NCBI RefSeq assembly: GCF_039538365.1
Contig: NZ_BAABCA010000002.1
Span: 372,001-436,000 of the forward strand
DNA: 64,000 nucleotides
DNA from: Postechiella marina
GTDB taxonomy: Bacteria > Bacteroidota > Bacteroidia > Flavobacteriales > Flavobacteriaceae
Direction of reading: 5' to 3'
This document shows, piece by piece, positions 17,440 to 25,731 of the stretch. A program made the position numbers and the translations under genes. Position 1 is the stretch's first letter, and each line of letters opens with the position of its first letter. The notes beneath the pieces were generated by a model. That model saw only the letters and a list, made by a program, of their open reading frames with translations, was not told the origin of the DNA and searched no databases.

Positions 17440-17522
17440 CGAAGCTTATACCTGCTATTCGCTATATCTTTTTTGAAGAAAAATCAAAAAAGGATGTCGC
17501 TACTATCAGGGCTAAATTGTAA
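17440..17522 (+). repeat. Dispersed intergenic repeat, degenerate copy D
   Basis: Contains TTCGCTATATC, a perfect stem CTTTTTTGA (17468-17476) with TCAAAAAAG (17484-17492), then GGATGTCGCTACTATCAGGG. The same order (CGCTATATCTTTT, stem, AAAAGGATGCCGC, ATCCCT) is seen at 39665-39820. The outer arms are no longer complementary, so this copy looks decayed. The rest of the gap to 17601 shows nothing else. Confidence 0.55.
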
Positions 17523-17601
17523 GCCAAAGCAAGTTTAAGACAGCTAACAAGTTCTCTTTCTGCATAGTTTAAAAACAACGCAAGCAGTAAAAAAACAAAA
17601 A

Positions 17602-18378
17602 ATGAACAAAAGCACAAGCGGAGAAAAAAAAACTAATACTAAAAAAAACATAGCAGTAAAAGTAGACGATTTAACCGTTGCCTACAATTACAAACCCGTA
17701 CTTTGGGATATCGATTTAGAAATTCCCGAAGGTGTTCTTATGGCTATAGTTGGACCAAACGGAGCAGGAAAATCGACACTAATAAAATCTATATTAGACA
17801 TTTTAAAACCTATAGCAGGAAGCGTATCTATTTTTGGCAAACCCTATAAAAACCAACGCCATTTAGTCGCCTACGTACCACAAAAAGGAAGTGTAGATTG
17901 GGATTTCCCCACAACAGCATTAGATGTAGTTAAAATGGGGACTTACGGAAGTTTAGGATGGATAAAACGTCCTGGACAAAAAGAAAAAAAATTAGCTTTA
18001 GAAGCTTTAGAAAAAGTAGGCATGCTACCTTTTAAAAACCGCCAAATTAGTCAACTCTCTGGCGGGCAACAACAACGTATTTTTTTAGCACGCGCATTGG
18101 TGCAAAATGCATCTATATATTTTATGGACGAACCCTTTCAAGGTGTAGACGCTACAACAGAAATAGCCATAATAAATATTTTAAAAGAACTTCGCAAATC
18201 AGGCAAAACTGTTATTGTAGTTCACCACGATTTACAAACCGTTCCAGAATATTTCGATTGGGTAACCTTTTTAAACGTAAAAAAAATAGCCACAGGTCCT
18301 GTTAAAGACATTTTTAACGACGACAACTTAACAAAAACCTATGGCATAAATTATAAAGTAAGCATACAAGAATCGTAA
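17602..18378 (+). CDS. Mn/Zn ABC transporter ATPase (TroB/ZnuC type)
   Basis: 258-residue ABC ATPase. Walker A is GPNGAGKST (about 54-62), Q-loop YVPQKGSVDWDFP, signature LSGGQQQR, Walker B IYFMDEPF and the switch His in IVVHHDL. VDWDFPTTALDVVKMG is typical of the metal-type (MntB/TroB) branch. The N-terminus has a Lys-rich extension of about 18 residues. It is 164 bases from troA with the repeat copy between them, and 49 bases from the first permease. Confidence 0.93.
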   Translation: MNKSTSGEKKTNTKKNIAVKVDDLTVAYNYKPVLWDIDLEIPEGVLMAIVGPNGAGKSTLIKSILDILKPIAGSVSIFGKPYKNQRHLVAYVPQKGSVDWDFPTTALDVVKMGTYGSLGWIKRPGQKEKKLALEALEKVGMLPFKNRQISQLSGGQQQRIFLARALVQNASIYFMDEPFQGVDATTEIAIINILKELRKSGKTVIVVHHDLQTVPEYFDWVTFLNVKKIATGPVKDIFNDDNLTKTYGINYKVSIQES

Positions 18379-18397
18379 GCCTTAAATTAAAAGAGAA

Positions 18398-18414
18398 ACA
18401 GGTAAAAAACCTGT
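18398..18414 (+). other. Hairpin between ATPase and first permease
   Basis: ACAGGT (18398-18403) and ACCTGT (18409-18414) form a perfect 6-bp stem with an A5 loop, 13 bases before the permease ATG. It has no T tract, so it may set translation or mRNA stability of the permease pair rather than terminate. Confidence 0.4.
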
Positions 18415-18427
18415 GTCCGCAGTAATT

Positions 18428-19555
18428 ATGGACATAACAGAATACATAAAGTTAGTTTTTACAGATTATACCCTAAGAACAATAACCTTGGGCACCGCCA
18501 TACTTGGCGCTGTTTGCGGTATGTTAGGTAGCTTTGCAGTACTAAGAAAACAGAGCCTTCTGGGCGATGCCATTTCGCATGCTGCATTACCCGGAATTGC
18601 TATAGCTTTTTTAATTACAGGAACCAAAGACAGTAATATTTTACTATTAGGCGCTTTAATTAGCGGGCTTATAGGCACCTTTTGGATAAGAGGTATTATT
18701 AGCAAAACACATTTAAAATCAGATACTGCATTAGGCCTTATTCTATCACTCTTTTTTGGCTTTGGCATGTTACTTTTAACCTTTATACAAAAACAACCAA
18801 ATGCCAACCAAGCTGGTTTAGATAAGTATTTATTTGGCCAAGCTGCCACTTTAATGGTTAGCGATGTTTGGCTCATGACCATTGTTACAAGCGTATGCCT
18901 TTTTGTTTTACTACTATTCTGGAAAGAATTTAAAATTCTTCTTTTTGATGCCGATTATACCAAAACCCTTGGTTTTAACACCAAATTTATAGATGTTTTA
19001 ATTACTACATTTATTGTTCTAGCTATTGTTTTAGGACTACAAACTGTTGGTGTAGTTTTAATGAGTGCTATGTTATTAGCTCCCGCAGCTGCAGCAAGAC
19101 AATGGACAAACAGCCTTGGCGTTATGGTTGTTTTATCTGCCATATTTGGCGCTTTTTCTGGCGTTTTTGGCACAGCAATAAGCGCTACTCAAAACAACTT
19201 ATCTACAGGCCCTATTATAGTTATTGTTGCTGGTGTTTTTGTTTTAGTATCGTTTATATTCTCTCCGAGTAGAGGCTTATTGTTTAAACAAATTCGATTT
19301 ATAAAAAACCGTCGCGATTTGCAATTACATAAAACACTGGCATTTATGTTTCATATAGCAGAAACGCACGATAATATTTCTCACCCACACACCATTAAAA
19401 TTTTAAATAATTTTCAAGGTTACACAAAAAACACACTAAAAAAACTAGAAGACAAACATTACGTAACCTTAAAAGGAAACAAATGGAGCTTAACAGAAGA
19501 AGGCTACAAAACTGCTTTAAATTTATACAACCAACAGAACCAAGAAAATGAGTAA
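18428..19555 (+). CDS. Metal ABC transporter permease with C-terminal winged-helix domain (TroC-like)
   Basis: 375 residues from ATG 18428; a GTG at 18413 would add five residues and falls in the hairpin. About nine membrane helices of the ZnuB/TroC family, with LLGDAISHAALPGIA and GVVLMSAMLLAPAAAA as signature segments. After about residue 290 a cytosolic tail (LHKTLAFMFHIAETHD, then LKKLEDKHYVTLKGNKWSL and TEEGYKTAL) looks like a winged helix akin to the DtxR N-terminal domain. Its end overlaps the next permease by 8 bases. Confidence 0.9.
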   Translation: MDITEYIKLVFTDYTLRTITLGTAILGAVCGMLGSFAVLRKQSLLGDAISHAALPGIAIAFLITGTKDSNILLLGALISGLIGTFWIRGIISKTHLKSDTALGLILSLFFGFGMLLLTFIQKQPNANQAGLDKYLFGQAATLMVSDVWLMTIVTSVCLFVLLLFWKEFKILLFDADYTKTLGFNTKFIDVLITTFIVLAIVLGLQTVGVVLMSAMLLAPAAAARQWTNSLGVMVVLSAIFGAFSGVFGTAISATQNNLSTGPIIVIVAGVFVLVSFIFSPSRGLLFKQIRFIKNRRDLQLHKTLAFMFHIAETHDNISHPHTIKILNNFQGYTKNTLKKLEDKHYVTLKGNKWSLTEEGYKTALNLYNQQNQENE

Positions 19556-20708
19556 CGCACAAATAGAGATACAACTTATTGCAAGTTTGGTAGCTATAGC
19601 TTGCGCCATTCCGGGTACTTTTTTAGTGCTACGCAAAATGGCAATGATAAGCGATGCCATTAGTCATTCTATACTTCCTGGTATTGTTATTGGTTTTTTT
19701 ATAACTCAAGATTTAAACTCACCTTTACTTATTTTACTAGCTGCTTTTACAGGCATTATTACCGTAGTTTTAGTAGAGTATATTCAAAAAACAGGACTAG
19801 TAAAAGAAGACACCGCTATTGGCTTAGTATTCCCTACCCTATTTAGTATTGGTGTTATTTTAATTGCCAAAAATGCAAACGATGTACATTTAGATGTCGA
19901 TGCAGTTTTACTTGGCGAGCTTGCCTTTGCTCCTTTTGACAGACTATTTATTGCAGAAACAGACGTTGGCCCAAAAGCTTTATGGATTATTGGTATTATT
20001 TTAATTTTTACCATCATACTTTTAATAGCCTTTTTTAAAGAACTAAAAGTAAGCACCTTCGATAAAGGTTTGGCTGCCTCTTTAGGTTTTTCTCCCGCAC
20101 TTATACATTACGGACTTATGAGTGTGTCTTCTGTTACAACTGTTGGTGCTTTTGATGCGGTTGGTGCCATTTTAGTTGTAGCTTTAATGATTGCTCCTGC
20201 AGCAACAGCCTATTTGCTTACCACCAATTTAAAGCGCATGATTACTTATGCTGTTTGTTTTGGTGTTTTTAGTGCTATTTCTGGATATTGGTTAGCTCAT
20301 GGTCTAGACGCCTCTATCTCAGGATCTATAACAACCATGTTAGGCTTATTATTTTTAGCAGTTTACTTATTCGCTCCCAACAAAGGAGTTATTGCTGTTA
20401 TGTACAGAGAAAAACAACAGCGCACAGAAGTGTCTCTTCTTACCTTTTTACTACACCTAAGAAACCACACAGAAGAAAGCGAACGCCATGTAAATCACCT
20501 TAATGAACATATTAATTGGCAAAAGGTACGCTCTAAAAACGTATTAGATTTGGCCCTAAAAAATAATATGATAAAATTTGATAAAAACATTGTGTCGCTT
20601 ACAGAAAAAGGAGACCTGTTTACAAAACAAGCCATAGACTACATTATCTCTAATCAAGACAGCAAGATAGAACACATGAAAGATGACTTCTTTCTATTTA
20701 GAGGCTAA
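19548..20708 (+). CDS. Second metal ABC transporter permease (TroD-like), also with C-terminal extension
   Basis: 386 residues, same family as the preceding gene: MISDAISHSILPGIVIG near the start and GAILVVALMIAPAATAYL in the core, with about nine helices. The C-terminal about 100 residues (LTFLLHLRNHTEESER, then VLDLALKNNMIKFDKNIVSL) are a cytosolic helix-turn-helix-like tail. Two different permeases with one ATPase and one binding protein is the TroABCD arrangement. Translationally coupled to the first permease. Confidence 0.9.
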   Translation: MSNAQIEIQLIASLVAIACAIPGTFLVLRKMAMISDAISHSILPGIVIGFFITQDLNSPLLILLAAFTGIITVVLVEYIQKTGLVKEDTAIGLVFPTLFSIGVILIAKNANDVHLDVDAVLLGELAFAPFDRLFIAETDVGPKALWIIGIILIFTIILLIAFFKELKVSTFDKGLAASLGFSPALIHYGLMSVSSVTTVGAFDAVGAILVVALMIAPAATAYLLTTNLKRMITYAVCFGVFSAISGYWLAHGLDASISGSITTMLGLLFLAVYLFAPNKGVIAVMYREKQQRTEVSLLTFLLHLRNHTEESERHVNHLNEHINWQKVRSKNVLDLALKNNMIKFDKNIVSLTEKGDLFTKQAIDYIISNQDSKIEHMKDDFFLFRG

Positions 20709-20747
20709 CTATTAAATACCAAAAAATAATTTTATTACATTAGTTGT

Positions 20748-21107
20748 ATGGCAAATCACAACGAACTTGGCAAAAAAGGCGAACAACTTGCTGTAAATTT
20801 TCTCCTAGAAAAAAAATACGACATTTTAGAGCGTAATTATCGCTTTAACAAAGCCGAAGTAGACATTATTGCCCAACACAACAATACACTTGCTATTATT
20901 GAAGTAAAAACAAGATCTACCAATAACTTTGGAAATCCCGAAGAATTTGTAAAACCCAAACAAATTCAACGTTTAGTAAAAGCTGTAGACGAATATGTTA
21001 ATGCTAACAACTTAAACCTAGAAGTGCGTTTTGATATTATTGCTATTGTAAAAGAAAAATCTGGTTTTAACATCGAGCATATAAAAGATGCTTTCTATCA
21101 TTTTTAA
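20748..21107 (+). CDS. YraN family (UPF0102) nuclease-like protein
   Basis: 119 residues of the UPF0102 family, with a restriction-endonuclease-like fold. HNELGKKGEQLAVNFL begins the domain, and AEVDIIAQHNNTLAIIEVKTR (the D and E-x-K residues) is the predicted catalytic site. A conserved housekeeping protein thought to act on DNA, possibly in repair or recombination. It ends shortly before two convergent genes on the other strand. Confidence 0.9.
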   Translation: MANHNELGKKGEQLAVNFLLEKKYDILERNYRFNKAEVDIIAQHNNTLAIIEVKTRSTNNFGNPEEFVKPKQIQRLVKAVDEYVNANNLNLEVRFDIIAIVKEKSGFNIEHIKDAFYHF

Positions 21108-21125
21108 AAACCAACAGCTATTTAC

Positions 21126-21476
21126 TTAAGAGTATTTGTTTTTAAACCATACTTTTTGCCATTCGCGTTTTAAGATTAAGAAAGATACATCTTCTGCCAA
21201 CTTAACCATATCTTCTCCATCTAAAGCCTTTACTTTACTTTCTGATACATCAATAATATAGAGCAAGTTTAAATACTCGGTAAATTTTTCTTGAATTAAT
21301 TTATAAACTGTTTCGTGAAGTATTAGTTTTAAACTAGAAGGCAAAACATCCTCATGAAAATCTAAATCAATATTAGCCAAAAGAAAATCTTTATTAAGCT
21401 GAATTATTAAATTTTTATATAAATTTAATTGGTTAGCTTCATCGATTAAATCTGTAAAAGTAGCGGGCAATTTCAT
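21126..21476 (-). CDS. Conserved hypothetical protein
   Basis: 116 residues, no signal or membrane segment, mostly helical (MKLPATFTDLIDEANQ to REWQKVWFKNKYS). I do not recognise the family. Its start touches the stop of the polyprenyl synthetase gene (they share base 21476), so it is translated from the same mRNA and may be a partner or regulator of that enzyme. The Trp/Lys-rich end is conserved-looking. Confidence 0.75.
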   Translation of the reverse strand: MKLPATFTDLIDEANQLNLYKNLIIQLNKDFLLANIDLDFHEDVLPSSLKLILHETVYKLIQEKFTEYLNLLYIIDVSESKVKALDGEDMVKLAEDVSFLILKREWQKVWFKNKYS

Positions 21477-22450
21477 TATACAGTTCTGCTCATTAAATTA
21501 TTACCAAACACCTTTAAAAGCTCTTTTTTATCGTTTGAAATATTTAATTTTTCGAGTACAGAAAATGCTTTGTTTGTATAAATTTCTATTTCTGCCTTTG
21601 TTTTATCTGTAGCTCCTGTAGACGAAAATAAACTTTTTACCGTTTCTATTTTTTCTGTATTGTCATCTAAATTCTTACTAAATAAGTCTATTAATAAGTC
21701 TTTATCTTGGTTAGATGCAAACTCTAAAGCCTTTAAATACAAATACGTTTTTTTGTTTTCAATAATGTCGCCTCCTACTTGTTTACCAAAAGTTTTAGGG
21801 TCGCCAAAGGCATCCAAATAATCGTCTTGTAACTGGAATGCAATACCTAAATACCTTCCAAAATCGTAAATACTATTTTGATCTTCCTTCGAAGCCTTAG
21901 CAACAATAGCTCCCATTTTCATGGCTGCACCAACCAAAACAGCGGTTTTATACTCAATCATTTTTAAATATTGAGGAATAGTAACATCGTTTCTAACTTC
22001 AAAATCGACATCGTATTGTTGCCCCTCGCAAACCTCTAATGCAGTTTTACTAAACAACTGAGCCAAAGCCTGAAATGTAGTTGCCTCGTAGTTTTCAAAA
22101 AGCTGATAAGCCATAATTAACATGGCATCACCAGAAAGAATACCCGTATTAATATTCCACTTTTCGTGTACAGTTACCTCTCCGCGTCGTAAAGGAGCAT
22201 CATCCATAATATCGTCATGAACCAACGAAAAGTTATGAAAAACTTCAATACTTAAAGCCGCATTAAGCGCCTTTTTAAAATCTACATTAAAAATCTCTGC
22301 AGACATTAATGTTAACACTGGGCGCAAACGTTTTCCGCCTAAATTTAAAATATATTGAATAGGGTCGTATAAGCCTTTTGGCTCTTTTACAATCTTGTAT
22401 TCTTCTAAATATTTAATAAACTCTTCTTGGTATTTTTCTATAGAAAGCAT
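21476..22450 (-). CDS. Polyprenyl (geranylgeranyl/octaprenyl-type) diphosphate synthase
   Basis: 324-residue trans-prenyl transferase that condenses IPP onto allylic diphosphates. The first Asp-rich motif HDDIMDDAPLRRG and the second LQDDYLDAFGD are intact, as are GGKRLRP and KTAVLVGAAM. Product length cannot be read securely; in flavobacteria such enzymes feed menaquinone or carotenoid synthesis. A -7 box lies only 4 bases before the ATG, suggesting a leaderless mRNA. Confidence 0.93.
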   Translation of the reverse strand: MLSIEKYQEEFIKYLEEYKIVKEPKGLYDPIQYILNLGGKRLRPVLTLMSAEIFNVDFKKALNAALSIEVFHNFSLVHDDIMDDAPLRRGEVTVHEKWNINTGILSGDAMLIMAYQLFENYEATTFQALAQLFSKTALEVCEGQQYDVDFEVRNDVTIPQYLKMIEYKTAVLVGAAMKMGAIVAKASKEDQNSIYDFGRYLGIAFQLQDDYLDAFGDPKTFGKQVGGDIIENKKTYLYLKALEFASNQDKDLLIDLFSKNLDDNTEKIETVKSLFSSTGATDKTKAEIEIYTNKAFSVLEKLNISNDKKELLKVFGNNLMSRTV

Positions 22451-22454
22451 GGCG

Positions 22455-22462
22455 CAAAAATA
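22455..22462 (-). promoter_or_regulatory. -7 box very close to the prenyl synthase start
   Basis: Minus-strand TATTTTTG is followed by CGCC and then the ATG at 22450. With transcription beginning a few bases after the -7 box, the transcript would have almost no leader. Confidence 0.5.
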
Positions 22463-22524
22463 ACTTAATTCGTCTTATTAAAAAGTGTGAAAGTAAAATT
22501 AGTGTTAAAAAAAGATAAAACTTA

Positions 22525-22552
22525 GGAAACTTTTTAGGTTTTTAAAGTTTCC
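22525..22552. promoter_or_regulatory. Candidate TetR-type operator
   Basis: GGAAACTTT (22525-22533) and AAAGTTTCC (22544-22552) are perfect 9-bp inverted arms around 10 bases, 28 bp in total, the size of many TetR/AcrR operators. It ends 5 bases before the -7 box of the adjacent tetR-type gene, so binding would repress the whole efflux operon. Confidence 0.65.
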
Positions 22553-22557
22553 CGAAT

Positions 22558-22565
22558 TACATTTG
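22558..22565 (+). promoter_or_regulatory. -7 box of the tetR-efflux operon
   Basis: TACATTTG is an exact TAnnTTTG match, 9 bases before the ATG at 22575, giving a very short leader. The palindrome at 22525-22552 occupies the -33 region. Confidence 0.6.
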
Positions 22566-22574
22566 CACCTAATT

Positions 22575-23180
22575 ATGAATGACAAAATATTATTAGGAGC
22601 TACAGAATTGTTTATAAACTACGGGTTTAAAAGTGTTACAATGGACGATATTGCAAACACGCTAGGCATATCAAAGAAAACAATTTATCAGCATTACGAT
22701 AACAAAACCAAATTGGTAGAAGCTGCTTCTATGCATTTATTTGAGTTTATTTCTTGTGGTATAGATGAAATATGCAATTTAGAAAAAAACCCTATAGAAG
22801 AAATTTACAACATTAAAGAATTTGTAATGGATCATTTAAAAGACGAAAAATCTTCGCCTCAGTTTCAATTACAAAAATATTATCCAAAAATATTTAACAC
22901 TTTAAAATGCAGGCAATTTGATATTATGCAATCTTGTGTAACAAATAACCTAGAAAGAGGTATTAAATTAGGCTTATACAGGCCATCTATTAATATCGAT
23001 TTTATAGCTAGAATTTATTTTAATTCTATGCTTGCTATTAAAGACCAAGACTTATTTCCTAACAAGCAATTTTCTGTAAATATGCTTATGAGCAATTATT
23101 TAGAATACCATTTACGTGGCATTAGTACGCCTAAAGGTTTAGAAACACTTAATCAATTTATAACATCAAATCAATCATAA
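22575..23180 (+). CDS. TetR/AcrR-family transcriptional regulator
   Basis: 201 residues from ATG 22575; the TTG at 22563 that would extend it lies inside the -7 box. The N-terminal HTH reads FINYGFKSVTMDDIANTLG followed by ISKKTIYQHYDNKTKL, a classic TetR domain; the C-terminal ligand domain is unassigned. It is the first gene of an operon with TolC, adaptor and RND pump (gap to tolC only 2 bases) and probably represses it until a pump substrate binds. Confidence 0.92.
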   Translation: MNDKILLGATELFINYGFKSVTMDDIANTLGISKKTIYQHYDNKTKLVEAASMHLFEFISCGIDEICNLEKNPIEEIYNIKEFVMDHLKDEKSSPQFQLQKYYPKIFNTLKCRQFDIMQSCVTNNLERGIKLGLYRPSINIDFIARIYFNSMLAIKDQDLFPNKQFSVNMLMSNYLEYHLRGISTPKGLETLNQFITSNQS

Positions 23181-23182
23181 CA

Positions 23183-24505
23183 ATGAATAACAAACTAATA
23201 TTAACTTTTAGTTTACTATATAGCCTTGTCGCTTTTTCGCAAGAAAACAAACGAAGCTTTTCTCTTGAAGAAGCGATAGTTTACGGACAAAAAAACAATA
23301 GGAATATTAAAAATGCAGAATTAAACATCTTGGCTGCAGAGCAACAAGTATGGGAAACCTCGTCTCGTGGCTTACCGCAAATAAATGGTTCTTTAGACTA
23401 TCAAGTAAACATAAAAACGCCATTCGATATTAATTCTTTGCCAGAAGATAGCCCGTTTAGGTTTATGTTTCCAAAACACAGTATAACACCTTCAATTGGG
23501 TTAAACCAGTTGCTTTTTGATGGTGGTTATATAGTTGGACTTCAATCTAACAAAGTTTTTTTAGAAATATCTAAAAACTCTAAAGACAAAACCGTTAATG
23601 ATATTGAAACAAACATTATTAGCTTGTACAACAATGCTTTGCTAACCAAAGAAAGTATTGTTATAATGAAAAACAACATTACTGCTTTAAAATCTAATTT
23701 AAACGAAACCACTAAGATTTTTGAAAACGGATTAACGGAAGAAGAGGATGTAGAACAACTACAATTAACACTATCTAACTTAGAAAATAACTTAAAGAGC
23801 TTAGAAACTTTATATGTTATTTCCAAAGGCTATTTAAAAGTACTTTTAGGCATAGACCCTGAAGAAAAGATAGAATTAACAGACACCTTAGAAAATTTAA
23901 TTTTACAACATATTTCGTTAGACCTTATTAGTGAAGATCATCCTGTTTCTAATAACATAGATTATAAAATTGCAAAAAATCAAGTAGAAAGTAAACACTT
24001 GGAATATAAACTAGAAAAATCTGAACAACTGCCTAAAATAAACGCCTTTATCAACTCGAGTTATTTAGGTTATAGCGATTCGTTTTCTACCTATTTTAAA
24101 CCAGAACAAGATTGGTTATTTACAACTACGGGAGGCGTTAGCCTTACTATTCCTATTTTTAGCTCTTTTGGAGGTAAAGCCAAAAGACAAAAAGCTAAAA
24201 TTGAATGGGACATGGCAAAAAACGATTTAATCGATGCAGAAAACAATTTGTCTTTAGAGTTTAAAAATGCCAAAAACGAATACACATTGGCTATAGACAC
24301 CTATACAAACAAACAAAAAAACTTAGCATTAGCAGAAAAGATAGAACGTAAAAACACTATTAAATTTAAAGAAGGTATTGCTGGTAGTTTCGATTTAAGA
24401 CAAGCTCAATTGCAACTATACACTAATCAACAAGAATACCTACAGGCTATTATAGACGTAATAAACAAAAAAGCAACACTAAAAAACTTACTTAACATTA
24501 AATAA
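23183..24505 (+). CDS. TolC-family outer-membrane efflux protein
   Basis: 440-residue outer-membrane channel of a tripartite pump. Signal peptide MNNKLILTFSLLYSLVAFSQ, then two repeats of coiled-coil and beta segments; LEEAIVYGQKNNRNIKNAE near the N-terminus and FKEGIAGSFDLRQAQLQLY near the C-terminus are characteristic of the family. It forms the exit duct for the adaptor and RND proteins encoded next. Confidence 0.93.
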   Translation: MNNKLILTFSLLYSLVAFSQENKRSFSLEEAIVYGQKNNRNIKNAELNILAAEQQVWETSSRGLPQINGSLDYQVNIKTPFDINSLPEDSPFRFMFPKHSITPSIGLNQLLFDGGYIVGLQSNKVFLEISKNSKDKTVNDIETNIISLYNNALLTKESIVIMKNNITALKSNLNETTKIFENGLTEEEDVEQLQLTLSNLENNLKSLETLYVISKGYLKVLLGIDPEEKIELTDTLENLILQHISLDLISEDHPVSNNIDYKIAKNQVESKHLEYKLEKSEQLPKINAFINSSYLGYSDSFSTYFKPEQDWLFTTTGGVSLTIPIFSSFGGKAKRQKAKIEWDMAKNDLIDAENNLSLEFKNAKNEYTLAIDTYTNKQKNLALAEKIERKNTIKFKEGIAGSFDLRQAQLQLYTNQQEYLQAIIDVINKKATLKNLLNIK

Positions 24506-24514
24506 CCAACCATC

Positions 24515-25684
24515 ATGAAATACATATATTTAACACTCTTAAGCGCCATAATATTAACCTCTTGTGGTGGTGATGGCAAAAAATCTGTAGAAGATATTAT
24601 TGCCACAGACGATTTAGCGGCAATTCGCAAAAAGAAATCTGATTTAGATACAGAACACATAGAATTAGGTGCGAAAATTAAAATGCTTGAAGAAAAAATT
24701 AAAGCATTAGATCCTCAAGAAAAAATACCTTTAATAACAACCTTTAAAGCAAAAGAAACGGTATTTAACCACTTTATAGAATTACAAGGTAATGTAAGTA
24801 CTAAACAAAACGTTGTTATTTTTCCTGAATATTCTGGCATGTTAACAGATGTTTATGTTACAGAAGGACAAAAGGTTAGTAAAGGTCAAATTTTAGCACG
24901 TATAGACGATGGCGGATTAAGTCAACAATTATCACAGTTAAAAATTCAAACCGCATTAACTAAAACCACTTTCGAACGTCAGGAACGTTTATGGAATCAA
25001 AAAATTGGAAGTGAAATTCAATATTTACAAGCAAAAACAACCTACGAAGCCCAAGAGCAAGCAGTAAACCAATTGCAAAAACAAGTGGGTAAAACAGTTG
25101 TTCGTGCTCCTTTTACAGGAACAATAGACGATGTTATTACAGAACGTGGCTCTGTAGTATCTCCAGGACAATCTCAATTATTTAGAATTGTTAATTTAAA
25201 AGACATGTACATAGAAACCGATGTACCAGAGCGCTACATATCTAATGTAACACCAGGCAAAGAAGTTATTGTAGATTTTCTTTTTCTAGACAAAGAAATT
25301 AAATCGAAAGTACGCCAAGCAGGAAACTTTATTAATCCTGCAAATAGAACTTTTAAAGTAGAAGTAGATTTATCTAACACAGACCAAACTATTAAGCCAA
25401 ACTTAACAGCCAAACTTAAAATTAACGATTATACAAACCCTAAGGCCATACTAATTCCGCAAAGTATTATTTCTGAAAATGCTGAAGGGCAGCAATACGT
25501 ATACACGGTTACTGGAGAGTCTAACCATAAAGCTACTGTAAAGCGTATTATTATAGAAACTGGTAAAACTCAAGGCGATTATATAGAAATTTTATCTGGA
25601 CTAGAAGACGGTTTATCTGTTATTGAAGAAGGTGCTAGAAGTGTAAAAGACGGACAAGCAGTTAAAATTCTAGTTACTGAATAG
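24515..25684 (+). CDS. RND efflux periplasmic adaptor (membrane fusion protein)
   Basis: 389-residue lipoprotein (lipobox LTSC, Cys17) that links the RND pump to TolC. An N-terminal coiled segment is followed by a lipoyl half-motif (SGMLTDVYVTEGQKVSKGQ), an alpha hairpin (about 135-190), the second lipoyl half (VVRAPFTGTIDDV) and the beta-barrel and membrane-proximal domains. The 30-60 region, rich in Lys/Asp and predicted helical, is longer than in AcrA. Gap to tolC 9 bases. Confidence 0.93.
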   Translation: MKYIYLTLLSAIILTSCGGDGKKSVEDIIATDDLAAIRKKKSDLDTEHIELGAKIKMLEEKIKALDPQEKIPLITTFKAKETVFNHFIELQGNVSTKQNVVIFPEYSGMLTDVYVTEGQKVSKGQILARIDDGGLSQQLSQLKIQTALTKTTFERQERLWNQKIGSEIQYLQAKTTYEAQEQAVNQLQKQVGKTVVRAPFTGTIDDVITERGSVVSPGQSQLFRIVNLKDMYIETDVPERYISNVTPGKEVIVDFLFLDKEIKSKVRQAGNFINPANRTFKVEVDLSNTDQTIKPNLTAKLKINDYTNPKAILIPQSIISENAEGQQYVYTVTGESNHKATVKRIIIETGKTQGDYIEILSGLEDGLSVIEEGARSVKDGQAVKILVTE

Positions 25685-25731
25685 TATAATATTTTGCCTT
25701 TCGAGGACATTAAAATAAAGACTCTTTTATA

